DNA from: Gardnerella greenwoodii 00703Dmash
GTDB lineage: Bacteria; Actinomycetota; Actinomycetes; Actinomycetales; Bifidobacteriaceae
Length of the DNA stretch: 64,000 nt
Reading direction: 5' to 3'
NCBI RefSeq assembly: GCF_000263635.1
Contig: NZ_ADEV01000007.1
Coordinates: 153,577 to 217,576 of the forward strand
Part shown: one piece after another, positions 1 to 8,552 of the stretch
Numbering within the stretch: position 1 is the first letter of the stretch
How the letters are laid out: each line of letters starts with the position of its first letter
Made by a program: the position numbers and the translations under genes
The notes under the pieces: generated by a model
The model's input: the letters and a program-made list of their open reading frames with translations, nothing else
The model's database searches: none
Told to the model about the DNA's origin: nothing

Positions 1-1
1 T

Positions 2-238
2 TCTCGCTACGAAAATCCTAAAGTAGATGCCCTGCTTCGAAAAGCAATACAAACTGTCGATTCGCACGAAGCGGAAAAATTGTGGCAGCAAGCAGACCGC
101 ACTATTATGGCTGATTCGCCGGTTGTGCCGCTTATTTACTCGCATAATACGTTTATTCACGGAAGTGGCGTGGAGAATTTCTACATCGGCAGTTTCCCTG
201 CGTACCCGAATTACGCCGCTGTATCTTTGAAGAGGTGA
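2..238 (+). CDS. Peptide ABC transporter substrate-binding protein, C-terminal fragment
   Basis: The open frame enters from the left edge and ends at the TGA at 236-238, giving about 78 residues. The text (a run containing SPVVPLIYSHNTF, then YIGSFPAYPNYA) is typical of the last part of family 5 extracellular solute-binding proteins of the Opp/Dpp type, which bind peptides outside the cell for import. It runs straight into the ATPase gene, whose start lies within a few bases of this stop, so the two are very probably co-transcribed. The N-terminus, including any lipoprotein signal, is outside the window. Substrate cannot be told. Confidence 0.75.
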   Translation, partial: SRYENPKVDALLRKAIQTVDSHEAEKLWQQADRTIMADSPVVPLIYSHNTFIHGSGVENFYIGSFPAYPNYAAVSLKR

Positions 239-244
239 TTGGTT

Positions 245-1879
245 GTGACTGATCTGAAAGAAAAAGTTGTTATAAGTGTCGATGGCATGTCGATTTCGAT
301 TGGCGGTCGTCAAATTACGCGAGATATATCGTTGCGCATGAGTGCGGGCGAAGTTTCGGCTTTAGTGGGTGAGTCCGGCTCCGGAAAGTCGCTTACTGCT
401 CTGGCTCTTATGGGTTTGCTTTCAGATTCTGCCAAAGTTGAAGGAAGAGCGCTTCTTAACGCTACTTATGCCAACGAATCTGCCATAGATTTACTAAGCG
501 AAAATGCGCCTTACGAGCGGATTCGCGGTGGAATGATTGGCATGATTTTTCAGGAGCCGTCCAGTGCATTTAATCCTGTGAAAACAATTGGCAAGCAAAT
601 AGAAGAAGCGCTAATATATCATCCTGAAAAAGCAGGAAAGCTTAGCCAAAGAGAGCGTAAGAAGCGTGTGATTTCGCAGCTTCTCGAGGTTGAGTTGAGT
701 GATGCTGAGCGCGTGTATCGTTCGTACGCGCATGAGCTTTCTGGAGGTCAACTTCAGCGTGCGATGATTGCGATGGCGTTAATAAATCGTCCGCAAGTTT
801 TGATTGCAGACGAGCCTACAACAGCACTCGACATCACCACGCAACGAGATATTTTACGTCTTATACGTAATTTGTCGGAGAAATTACATCTTGCTGTGCT
901 GATTATTACGCACGATATGAGTGTTGTGCGCGCGCTCGCGGATGAAATGTATGTAATGCAAGGCGGGAATATTGTGGAATCTGGCGAAGTTCAGCATATT
1001 TTTGCGAATCCTCAGCATGAATATACGCGCACTTTGCTGGAATCGGTTCCGAAATTCGATATGCAATATGCTTCAAGTGGTGATTCTTACGAAAGTATGG
1101 AAGAAGCAGCAAAAGCGATTGCTAAGAATATTGCTAAGAATATTGATAAGAATATTTCTGAATCTCCAGGATCTAAATCTCCAGTAGTTGAAGTTCAAGG
1201 CGTAAGTGTGAAGTATTCGCATGCTCGTTTTAGCAAAGATTCAAATAAGCTTGCTCTCGCTAACGCAAACTTGCGCATTAACTCTGGCTCTACACTAGCT
1301 TTAGTCGGGGAGTCTGGAGCTGGAAAAACCACTATTGCAAAGCTTATTTCTGGGCAAATCAAACCAAATTCAGGATTAGTGCTACTTAATGGAGAAAACT
1401 TAAACAGATTAAACAGTAAAGCTCGCCGCCAAGCATTATCGCAAATTGGATACGTTTTTCAAGATTCAGGTTCCGCACTAAATCCGCGTAAAACCATTGG
1501 CTGGAGTATTGCAGAACCGCTGCTTTTGCACACGCAACTTGATGCTAGTGAGCGTGAGGAGCGCGTGAAGAAGATGCTGGAACAAGTGCAAGTGCCGACC
1601 GATCTTGCAAAGCGTTTTCCGCACGAGCTTTCCGGAGGTCAACGACAGCGCGTAGGTATTGCTCGCGCGCTTATTTTGCAGCCTTCTCTGCTTATTGCGG
1701 ATGAGCCGACTTCCGCGTTGGACGTTACAGTGCAGAGGCGTGTGTTGAATTTGTTGCGTGATTTACAACAAAAGTACAATTACGCGTGCTTGTTTATTAC
1801 GCACGATTTGGGAGTTGTGCAGGAGATTGCTGACGAAGTTGCGCTAATTCGTGACGGCAGCGTGCGGTATGTCGAGTAG
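245..1879 (+). CDS. Fused dipeptide/oligopeptide ABC transporter ATP-binding protein (DppD-DppF type)
   Basis: Two complete nucleotide-binding domains lie in one chain of about 544 residues and would power peptide import at the membrane. Domain 1 has Walker A GESGSGKS near residue 43, signature LSGGQ near 165 and Walker B LIADEP. Domain 2 has GESGAGKT near residue 356, LSGGQRQR and LIADEPTSALD. The linker near residues 290-305 is a Lys/Asn/Ile-rich imperfect repeat (AKNIAKNIDKNI). A frame opens at TTG 239, but AGAGGTG at 231-237 is properly spaced only for GTG 245, so I take 245. It follows the binding-protein gene with a few bases between. A second fused ATPase of the same kind is at 53074. 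Confidence 0.88.
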   Translation: MTDLKEKVVISVDGMSISIGGRQITRDISLRMSAGEVSALVGESGSGKSLTALALMGLLSDSAKVEGRALLNATYANESAIDLLSENAPYERIRGGMIGMIFQEPSSAFNPVKTIGKQIEEALIYHPEKAGKLSQRERKKRVISQLLEVELSDAERVYRSYAHELSGGQLQRAMIAMALINRPQVLIADEPTTALDITTQRDILRLIRNLSEKLHLAVLIITHDMSVVRALADEMYVMQGGNIVESGEVQHIFANPQHEYTRTLLESVPKFDMQYASSGDSYESMEEAAKAIAKNIAKNIDKNISESPGSKSPVVEVQGVSVKYSHARFSKDSNKLALANANLRINSGSTLALVGESGAGKTTIAKLISGQIKPNSGLVLLNGENLNRLNSKARRQALSQIGYVFQDSGSALNPRKTIGWSIAEPLLLHTQLDASEREERVKKMLEQVQVPTDLAKRFPHELSGGQRQRVGIARALILQPSLLIADEPTSALDVTVQRRVLNLLRDLQQKYNYACLFITHDLGVVQEIADEVALIRDGSVRYVE

Positions 1880-1928
1880 TATGTTGAGGCTCGCCATTAC
1901 CATAGTAAGCGTTTTTAGGAGGTAGTTT

Positions 1929-2702
1929 ATGGCATCGTCGGCAGCAATTGGCGTTTTTGATTCGGGGCTTGGGGGAATTTCCGTAGCTCGTCAGTTGCAT
2001 GCTGCTCTTCCGCACGAGCGAATCATCTATTTTGGCGACTCTGCTAACGCTCCATACGGCATTAAAACTCCCGAGGAAGTTAAAAAGCTAAGCTTCGCAA
2101 TTGTTGAGCGATTTGTTAGTCTAAATGTAAAAGCCATCGTAATTGCCTGTAATACCGCCACTTCCGCAGCAGTAAACGATTTGCGCGCGAACTACAGCAT
2201 ACCTATCATAGGTATGGAGCCGGCGCTTAAATTAGCTTGCGACTTATGCAAAGGCAAGTCTCAGCGCGTAATTGTGGCCGCAACTGAGCTTACTTTGCGT
2301 GAACACAAGTTTGCGGATTTATTGCAGCGTTTTTCTAAAAATCATACGATTTTTTCTCAAGCTTGCCCCGATTTAGTGCGCATTGTTGAAGATGGGAATC
2401 TTAATAATCGCAATATAGTTTTTGCAGCTCTTCACAAGTATTTCGACGAGTATGATTTAGACAGTATTGATTCGGTTGTGCTTGGCTGCACGCATTTTGT
2501 GTTTTATCGCGATTATTTCCGCGAATTTTTGCCTGCGCGCACGAATATTGTTGACGGCAACGAAGGCACGATTAACCATCTTCGAAAAATTCTGGAAGAT
2601 CTAGGCGAGCTTGCAAGCGAATCTCAAGAAGGCTCAATTACGCTTACTAATTCCAACACAAGCGAGCGCATGCAGCAACTTGCAAAAAGCTTATGTAAGT
2701 AG
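1929..2702 (+). CDS. murI: Glutamate racemase
   Basis: Interconverts L- and D-glutamate, supplying D-Glu for the peptidoglycan stem peptide in the cytoplasm. At 257 residues it is of normal length. The N-terminal [16 protein letters not shown] is the family signature; the two catalytic cysteines sit in ACNTATSAA (near residue 75) and LGCTHF (near residue 187). A strong ribosome-binding site, AGGAGGT at 1918-1924, precedes the ATG. It follows the peptide-ABC ATPase in the same direction with a 49-bp gap and may be transcribed with it or separately. It differs from the aspartate racemase-like gene at 28694, which belongs to a different branch of the Asp/Glu racemase superfamily. Confidence 0.93.
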   Translation: MASSAAIGVFDSGLGGISVARQLHAALPHERIIYFGDSANAPYGIKTPEEVKKLSFAIVERFVSLNVKAIVIACNTATSAAVNDLRANYSIPIIGMEPALKLACDLCKGKSQRVIVAATELTLREHKFADLLQRFSKNHTIFSQACPDLVRIVEDGNLNNRNIVFAALHKYFDEYDLDSIDSVVLGCTHFVFYRDYFREFLPARTNIVDGNEGTINHLRKILEDLGELASESQEGSITLTNSNTSERMQQLAKSLCK

Positions 2703-2735
2703 TCTTATATTCAATCGTAGCTTTTTACTTTAAAC

Positions 2736-3386
2736 TTAGCTAAAAATTACTTTCGCATACTGGCTTAAAATCAGCGTAACTAACGCCGCAATCCACAGAA
2801 CGTCAACTAGTAGGTCGTATCTTAAACGATAGTAGCTTTCAACCCATGTAAAACGCTTAACAAGTAGCTTTTGTGAGCTTACGCTTGCGTGCGTCAACGA
2901 CATAAATTGCAAGGTTGTGGAAAGCATAAGAACAATGCACCACGGGCATAGAGCGTGAATCACAAACATTGATTGCGAAAACAGCCAGTAAGCGTAGGCG
3001 AGCGCGCATAATCCGCCAATCCAAGTGCAGATTGCGAACCAGCGTGGCACGCAAACGCGAATCATACCAATAACAGCAAGTGTTACGAACACGCTTTCTG
3101 CAGCAATTCCAAAGAATGCGTTTGGGAAGCTTAATTCGCCAAATTTCACCATTTCTGCCTGCCAAGTTTGTGCAACTCTAGAGCAGGACACAACGCTGTT
3201 AAAATCGCAGCTGAGCAGTTTTTTAGGTGCGCGCGCCAAAGCAAGCGTTTCTGCGGAAAGAATAAGCGATGTTATAAGCGCCACTGCAGAAAAGAACAGC
3301 ATTACGCCGTAAGTCCACAAAGAGGAGTGTCTCCATCCGCGCAGTGTTGTTTCGTATTTTTCTTGCGCTTTGCTGGTCTGCTCCAT
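2736..3386 (-). CDS. Vitamin K epoxide reductase (VKOR) family membrane protein
   Basis: A 216-residue integral membrane protein with about five hydrophobic segments. It carries the VKOR active-site pair CPWC (in ALCPWCIV, near residue 146) and a second Cys pair in the first loop, LSCDFNSVVSCSRV (near residues 58-69). Bacterial VKOR homologues re-oxidise DsbA-like proteins and so drive disulfide formation in exported proteins. No DsbA-like gene is adjacent here, so the partner is elsewhere or unknown. Start chosen at the ATG preceded by AGGAG. It is convergent with murI and divergent from the PHP gene. Confidence 0.85.
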   Translation of the reverse strand: MEQTSKAQEKYETTLRGWRHSSLWTYGVMLFFSAVALITSLILSAETLALARAPKKLLSCDFNSVVSCSRVAQTWQAEMVKFGELSFPNAFFGIAAESVFVTLAVIGMIRVCVPRWFAICTWIGGLCALAYAYWLFSQSMFVIHALCPWCIVLMLSTTLQFMSLTHASVSSQKLLVKRFTWVESYYRLRYDLLVDVLWIAALVTLILSQYAKVIFS

Positions 3387-3505
3387 TTCCGCTCCTAAAA
3401 TTTACCGATAACAAACTACTAACAATGGGAATAATAGCAAATAATAGCGAATGATTATGAGTGCGTATTTATTTCTCTTTACATAGCACAGTTTACGATG
3501 ATTAT

Positions 3506-4426
3506 ATGACCGAAAATAGCAACGAAAAACGCGACGCATTTGATTATGCGAATGCTAGTAGCACGCATCTTACACGTATCGCGAGCGAACGCTGGGATTT
3601 GCACTGTCACACCGTTTATTCTGACGGCACTGCCATTCCAGAAGATTTGATTATGCAAGCTAAGCTCGCTGGTTTGCATGGAGTTGCTATTACAGATCAC
3701 GACACTACAGCAGGATGGGATGATTTTCGCGCTGCTGCTAAGGTTTCAAATATGCCCGTGCTGTTTGGTTCGGAAATTACTGCTCAAGATGCTGGAGTTT
3801 ATGTGCACATGCTCGCATACCAGTACAATCCTAAAAACGAGCAGATTGTAAGCATGTTTGAGCGTACTCGTAAGTATCGTTTCGAGCGCACAAAGCACAT
3901 GGTTGAGCAAATTTCTAACGATTTTCCGATTACTTGGGATGATGTTTTAGCTCAAGCTAAGCTCGGTGATTTAACAACAATCGGCAGACCGCATATTGCG
4001 GATGCTTTAGTTAAAGCCGGCGTTTTTCGCACGCGCTCCGAGGCTTTTGCAGGCCCTGTTTCTCCGCAAAGCAAGTACTATATTCCAACGCCTTCGCCGA
4101 ATGTTCGTGAGGTTATTGAGGCTGTTAAAGATGCTGGGGGAGTTGTTGTGATTGCGCATCCTGCTGATCCTGCGCGTAATCGTGTGCTTCTTTCAGACGA
4201 TCAGATTACATCGTTTGCTGCTGCCGGTCTTGACGGTTTGGAAGTATATCATCGCGGAAATTCTAAAGATCAGCGCCAGCGTTTGCTTGATTTGGCGCAA
4301 AAGTGCGATTTGCTTGTAACAGGCGGGTCGGATTGGCATGGTTCCGGCAAGCCAAACCGTTTGGGCGAAGAAACAACAAGCCGCGAAGTAGTGTCCGAAA
4401 TATTTTCTCGCGGCTATACACTCTAA
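3506..4426 (+). CDS. PHP-domain metal-dependent phosphoesterase
   Basis: About 306 residues of PHP fold. Metal-binding motifs are visible: WDLHCHTVYSDGT near residue 30, AITDHDT, GRPHIADAL, VVIAHPADP and GGSDWHG near the C-terminus. Relatives of this length hydrolyse 3',5'-nucleotide bisphosphates or trim RNA 5' ends (YciV/RNase AM type); the substrate here is inferred from family only. The frame is open from a GTG at 3461, but the ATG at 3506 gives a more plausible N-terminus; neither has a convincing ribosome-binding site, so the start is uncertain. It is divergent from the VKOR gene. Confidence 0.8.
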   Translation: MTENSNEKRDAFDYANASSTHLTRIASERWDLHCHTVYSDGTAIPEDLIMQAKLAGLHGVAITDHDTTAGWDDFRAAAKVSNMPVLFGSEITAQDAGVYVHMLAYQYNPKNEQIVSMFERTRKYRFERTKHMVEQISNDFPITWDDVLAQAKLGDLTTIGRPHIADALVKAGVFRTRSEAFAGPVSPQSKYYIPTPSPNVREVIEAVKDAGGVVVIAHPADPARNRVLLSDDQITSFAAAGLDGLEVYHRGNSKDQRQRLLDLAQKCDLLVTGGSDWHGSGKPNRLGEETTSREVVSEIFSRGYTL

Positions 4427-4869
4427 AACTATTTATTTTCGTTATTCTTGGCTTTCGTCTATGAGTTTTGTAACTGATTTTGTTCTTTGCTTTTGACGAG
4501 GCTAGAAAATTTGTGTTTGCGTGCGTCCCGTCCTTCGGGCGCCTGGCTGCTAAAAGAGTTTAGTGTGTTCGCCTATATTTAAAGAATGTAGCTTCTCAGT
4601 CCTCTTTTAGCACTGAACACAATTTTTCCAGCCTCTCAACACACTAATCAACAACACAAAACTCATAGACTCGTGCAGAAAGTTACGCAAAGTGCGTGGT
4701 TTGCTAAGTGCAACTAAAGCCGCTCAAAATGCTGTGTTATGTGCGTTATAGATACATCCGGAGTAGTATACGCGGTAGCACGGATGCTAGTGTTCGCTAA
4801 GCAATAAGTAATTAGCTTCTGCAGAGCAATACTGCAAAGCTTCATAAGGTTTGGCTAGAGTTTGTTATA
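4427..4869. other. 443-bp intergenic region with structured repeat, no gene seen
   Basis: Separates the rightward PHP gene from the leftward DUF3107 gene. It holds the large imperfect hairpin element at 4457-4670 (listed separately) and, at 4788-4801, a 14-bp string CTAGTGTTCGCTAA that recurs inverted at 22303-22320. No ribosome-binding site plus credible ORF is visible. Confidence 0.7.
4457..4670. repeat. Dispersed hairpin element, copy 1
   Basis: The ends are an exact 15-bp inverted repeat (GTCTATGAGTTTTGT at 4457-4471, its complement at 4656-4670). Further in, 4499-4518 pairs imperfectly with 4615-4635. Inside is a 94-nt core (4520-4613) holding the small stem CCCGTCCTTCGGG and a block ending CTCAGTCCTCTTTTAG. 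The core recurs inverted at 22567-22660 at roughly 85% identity by eye. The outer stems of the two copies differ in sequence but both self-pair. Function unknown. Confidence 0.75.
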
Positions 4870-5088
4870 TTAATTGAGGGCGCCGAAGCCTACTGAATGC
4901 TTTGGAGTGTCGCCAATTAGTGCGTAAGACAACGACGACGCAGACACCATAATCGTGCGACCGTTTACGTCCGTAAACTCAAGCATATCTTTTGCGTCGC
5001 TAATAATTGCGCGTACCTCATCTGCGCTCTGGTTTGTTTCAAAATCGATTGAATCGGAAACGTTCTTTACTCCCAGCACTACTCGCAT
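4870..5088 (-). CDS. DUF3107 family small protein
   Basis: A 72-residue acidic protein matching the actinobacterial DUF3107 family in layout: an N-terminal MRVVLGVKNV strand, a central FTDVNGRTIMV, and a terminal VGFGALN. No catalytic function is established for the family. The ATG is preceded by the strong ribosome-binding site AGGAGGA. It starts 18 bp after the stop of the kinase-fold gene upstream on the same strand, so the two form an operon, and the helicase gene diverges from that pair. Confidence 0.8.
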   Translation of the reverse strand: MRVVLGVKNVSDSIDFETNQSADEVRAIISDAKDMLEFTDVNGRTIMVSASSLSYALIGDTPKHSVGFGALN

Positions 5089-5106
5089 ACTGTCCTCCTA
5101 TAAGTA

Positions 5107-6849
5107 CTATAAATTAATGTCTTCTTCAGCGTCGCGCTTTGCTCGCTCTTCGCGCTCGTGAAGAGGAATAATAACCGTTTCCGGCTTATCATCTTCTTCC
5201 TTAGCGGAAGTTTCTTCAGCATTTGCCTCTGCTTCAGCGTCTGCCTTTGCTTCAGCGTTAGCATCTGGCTCAGCAACTTCCTCTGGCTCAGTTTCTGCTA
5301 CTTCAGCTTCTGCTACTTCAGCTTCTGCTACTTCGGCTTCTGCTTCTGGCTCGGCTTCCGCAACTTCAGCTTCAGCTTCCGCAACGTCATCATCTGCAAC
5401 GTCATCATTCTTATTTGAAGACTTAGCTTCAACATGCGTAATTACTTGAGTTGCCGTATCGTCTGCAATATACGCAGCCTTTTCAGCTTCCTCGTTGCTA
5501 GAAGAATTAGTTACAGCGTACTGAACTGTGCGCTCGTGAGTATCGTCGTTTTCTGCAGTTTCGCGCGCGACTTTTGTGTTCTGATCGCTATCTTTAGAAA
5601 CGTTTCCTTCAACCGTAATATCGCGCTCGTTGGTTTCGTCTCCATTTGCGGAATTTGCGGAATCAGCATTTGAAGCATTTGCAGAAGAATTATTTTGCAA
5701 AATTTGGCGACTTTTTGTGTTGTCGTTTTCAAGAAGCGTGCCAACTGTAATAGTAGAAGCCGGGCTTCCAGCAGAGTGAGTTTTAGCTGCTTGAGCGTTG
5801 CTAATACGGCTAAGCTCGTGCGCTAAACGTTCAACCTGTGCCTTAAAACGCATAATACTTGTGGTGTCTGCACGCTGCAAAGCCTGAATAAAATCTCCAA
5901 CTTGCTCCATTTGCAGCCACAAGTTTGCGCGAAGCATAATCAAACTGTCAAGCCTAGAACCCATCATTCTGCCGTATGCAGAAAGCACTGCGTTTCGGCG
6001 CTGTTCGTTGAGTTTTGCAAAAATCCAAGCCAAGTCTCGAGCAGGATCGTTAATTTGCATGCCCTGCCAATTCGTTACGGCAGTAATAGTAGATCCTGAA
6101 AACAGAATATCTCCGTCAACAAAACCGCCGTGTACTGGGCATGTTTCAAAAGACCACAATCCTTCAGTTTCCAACACTCTGGACCAGCTGTCCGTAATTT
6201 CTGTTGGAATGTGACCTGCTTGACGAAGCCTTTTAATCCAGCCTGTTAATTGCGCACGAATTTGGCCAGTAGTAAAAGCAGAATATTTTCCGCGAGTTAC
6301 GAAGCTAGGGCGAAGTCGGTGTATTGCGCCGATTGCAGTTCCAACATTTGCGCAATCATCCGTTGTAAGAAGACGCAAGTCGCGCGCACTTCCTTCAAGA
6401 TGCTCGCAAATAAGCACAGTGTCATCGTCATTTTCGTCGGAAATAATGCTAGACATGTTTCGCATAGGCTGCTTAAGATTCGCGCTATTTGCGCTATTTG
6501 CAGCATTTTTAGCATTCGTGGCTGCAGTATTGTTTTCTTCGCCTTCGCGTTTTCCTGGAATAAACGTAAGCATAGTGTCGTACGCAAATCCCAAAGCTGC
6601 TAAATCTTTGCTGTGCTCAAGCGTCCATGCTGCACGAGCTCGGTCGCGCAAACGCTTGCGACCCTTGTTGTCTGCGCTAATAAAAACGTCATAAAGCTTA
6701 CCTGAAATATCTTGCACAACGGCGTGAGAAATTCCAGCCGCGGTATCAGTGGCATTAACTTGCTCACTTTGGCGCGTTCCTGCAAACTGTACTTCGGGCA
6801 TGGCTGCAGATGCCAGTGCTGCCAACTTGAATCTACTGAGTTGTGTCAC
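5107..6849 (-). CDS. Phosphotransferase (APH)-fold protein with acidic Ala/Glu repeat tail, probable pseudokinase
   Basis: About 580 residues. The first 350 resemble the aminoglycoside phosphotransferase/small kinase fold: a C-terminal-lobe segment VHGGFVDGDILF followed by AVTNWQGMQINDPARDLAW aligns with the APH pattern HGDxxxxN...iDW...DPxxDLA. The catalytic Asp is Gly, the following Asn is Asp, and the metal-binding Asp is Asn, so catalysis is doubtful. The remainder is low complexity, with a run of Ala-Glu-Val-Ala-Glu type repeats at roughly residues 480-555 and a charged end. The frame opens at TTG 6867; I prefer GTG 6849, though neither site has a good ribosome-binding site. It is in an operon with the DUF3107 gene and diverges from the helicase gene. 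Function unknown. Confidence 0.65.
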   Translation of the reverse strand: MTQLSRFKLAALASAAMPEVQFAGTRQSEQVNATDTAAGISHAVVQDISGKLYDVFISADNKGRKRLRDRARAAWTLEHSKDLAALGFAYDTMLTFIPGKREGEENNTAATNAKNAANSANSANLKQPMRNMSSIISDENDDDTVLICEHLEGSARDLRLLTTDDCANVGTAIGAIHRLRPSFVTRGKYSAFTTGQIRAQLTGWIKRLRQAGHIPTEITDSWSRVLETEGLWSFETCPVHGGFVDGDILFSGSTITAVTNWQGMQINDPARDLAWIFAKLNEQRRNAVLSAYGRMMGSRLDSLIMLRANLWLQMEQVGDFIQALQRADTTSIMRFKAQVERLAHELSRISNAQAAKTHSAGSPASTITVGTLLENDNTKSRQILQNNSSANASNADSANSANGDETNERDITVEGNVSKDSDQNTKVARETAENDDTHERTVQYAVTNSSSNEEAEKAAYIADDTATQVITHVEAKSSNKNDDVADDDVAEAEAEVAEAEPEAEAEVAEAEVAEAEVAETEPEEVAEPDANAEAKADAEAEANAEETSAKEEDDKPETVIIPLHEREERAKRDAEEDINL

Positions 6850-6957
6850 ACTCCCACAGTAATACAAAGCACCGAGATTTTACCAATTTTTCGTAAGTTA
6901 TACACATGTTTTTATTCAGCTTGCACAAGCGTCGTTATTGCTGCCACAATAGTAGGT

Positions 6958-8472
6958 ATGAATTCTTCGCAAGTAACTTCTCCAGAAGCGCTTTTAGATG
7001 GTTTGGATGATTCGCAACGTGCAGCTGCCACGGCAGTAGAAGGCCCGGTGCGCATTATTGCTTGCGCTGGAGCAGGTAAGACGCGCACTATTACGCGTCG
7101 AATTGCGTATGCTTGCGCTAGTGGTAAGTGGGATCCTGAGCGTGTGCTTGCGGTTACATTTTCGGTAAAAGCTGCTGCGGAAATGCGTTCTAGAATTGAG
7201 GCTCTTGGCGTTAAAAATATTGGCTGTGTTGCAACTTTTCACTCGGCTGCATTGCAGCAGATTCGTAGCGTGTGGAGCGAAGTTTGTTCAGCGCCTTTTC
7301 CGTCTATTATGGAAGATCCTAAGCAAATAATATCTGCAGCTCTTAAGCGTTATCCGGATTTTGATGGCTTAACTTTGCTGCAAGCTCGAGATATTTTGGC
7401 GGAAATCAACTGGTCTAAAGTTTCGCTTATTGCGCCGGATGATTATATTCGCGCTTGTGCTGCAACTCATCGTCTGCCTCCTGCAGGATTAGAGCCACAG
7501 CAATTCGTCGACGTTTACGAAGCTTACGAAACCGAAAAAAATTCGCATAATTGTATTGATTTTAACGATATTCTTTTGCTTGCATGTCATATTTTGAGAA
7601 ATTTTCCGGAAGCTGCAAACCGTATTAGGCAATCAATCGGATGGATCACAGTTGACGAATATCAGGATGTGTCTCCTTTACAGCACGAATTGTTGCGATT
7701 GTGGATGGGGCAGAATCGCGATATTTGCGTAGTGGGCGACCCTGCACAAACTATCTACTCGTTTGCCGGCGCAAGTAGCTACGATTTGTTAGCTTTTCCG
7801 CAAGAATTTGCTCCAATAAGCGCCGATATTAGTTTGAATACGGATTACCGCTCCACAGAGCGCATAGTTGGTATTGCTAATCGCGTGCTTGCTTCTTCGC
7901 CGTATAAACGTGACTACGTAAAAGTTAAGTCTCTTACTAAAGGCGGTACTCGTGTTTCGCAGCAGGTTTTTGCGACTGATGTTGATGAAGCTTTAGGTGT
8001 GGTCAATCAAATTGCAAAGCTTGTAAAAAGCGGCGTTGCTAATCCTGGAGATTGCGCAATACTAACGCGCACTAACGCTCAGCAGCAGGTTATTTGCAAA
8101 GCTTTGAAATTTGCCAAAATGCCGTATCGAGTGAGAAGAGACGTTGGCTGGCAGCGAAATGTTCTGGAAGATGTGCAAACCCCGGCTTCTTTAGATGCGG
8201 GTGATGCTTCTAAAACGCTTGATATTTCAACAGTTACGGTTTCTACTATTCACGCAGTTAAGGGTTTGGAGTTTGCGCACGTTTATGTGGTTGGTTGCTC
8301 GGAAGGCTTAATACCATTCGGTTCGGCTTCTACAGATGAAGATATAGAAGAGGAGCGCAGACTTATGTATGTTGCTGTGACTCGTGCTGAAAAAACGCTT
8401 CACCTGTCTTACGCTTGCCGAAAAGAGGGAAGTGCGGGAATGAATCGCGCTCCTAGCCGCTTCTTGGCTTGA
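6958..8472 (+). CDS. UvrD/PcrA-like superfamily I DNA helicase
   Basis: About 504 residues of a 3'-5' DNA helicase with UvrD/Rep motifs in order: motif I AGAGKT near residue 37, motif II VDEYQDVSPLQ, motif III GDPAQTIYSFAGA, and motifs V/VI around TIHAVKGLEFAHVYVVG and YVAVTRAEKTL. It is shorter than canonical UvrD/PcrA (about 700 or more); the region after motif VI is only some 30 residues and there is no HRDC domain as in mycobacterial UvrD2. The frame is open upstream to 6712, but that part overlaps the divergent gene; ATG 6958 yields an N-terminus of the expected form. Likely role: unwinding in DNA repair. Confidence 0.85.
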   Translation: MNSSQVTSPEALLDGLDDSQRAAATAVEGPVRIIACAGAGKTRTITRRIAYACASGKWDPERVLAVTFSVKAAAEMRSRIEALGVKNIGCVATFHSAALQQIRSVWSEVCSAPFPSIMEDPKQIISAALKRYPDFDGLTLLQARDILAEINWSKVSLIAPDDYIRACAATHRLPPAGLEPQQFVDVYEAYETEKNSHNCIDFNDILLLACHILRNFPEAANRIRQSIGWITVDEYQDVSPLQHELLRLWMGQNRDICVVGDPAQTIYSFAGASSYDLLAFPQEFAPISADISLNTDYRSTERIVGIANRVLASSPYKRDYVKVKSLTKGGTRVSQQVFATDVDEALGVVNQIAKLVKSGVANPGDCAILTRTNAQQQVICKALKFAKMPYRVRRDVGWQRNVLEDVQTPASLDAGDASKTLDISTVTVSTIHAVKGLEFAHVYVVGCSEGLIPFGSASTDEDIEEERRLMYVAVTRAEKTLHLSYACRKEGSAGMNRAPSRFLA

Positions 8473-8476
8473 TCTT

Positions 8477-8547
8477 GCGACATAAACTACTCACGCGTGC
8501 GCTGTTTTGGTCGGATTTGCGCGCGTAGGCGACATAAACTACTCACG
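8477..8547. repeat. 19-bp direct repeat between convergent genes
   Basis: The string GCGACATAAACTACTCACG occurs at 8477-8495 and again, exactly, at 8529-8547, 52 bp apart. The spacer is GC-rich (GCGCGCGTAG). The region lies between the stop codons of the convergent helicase and metallopeptidase genes. Only two copies are present, so it is not a CRISPR array. Purpose unknown. Confidence 0.8.
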
Positions 8548-8552
8548 GTTGA

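Noticed and set aside
8477..8547. Possible small CRISPR array
   Set aside because: Only two repeat copies and no cas genes in the window.
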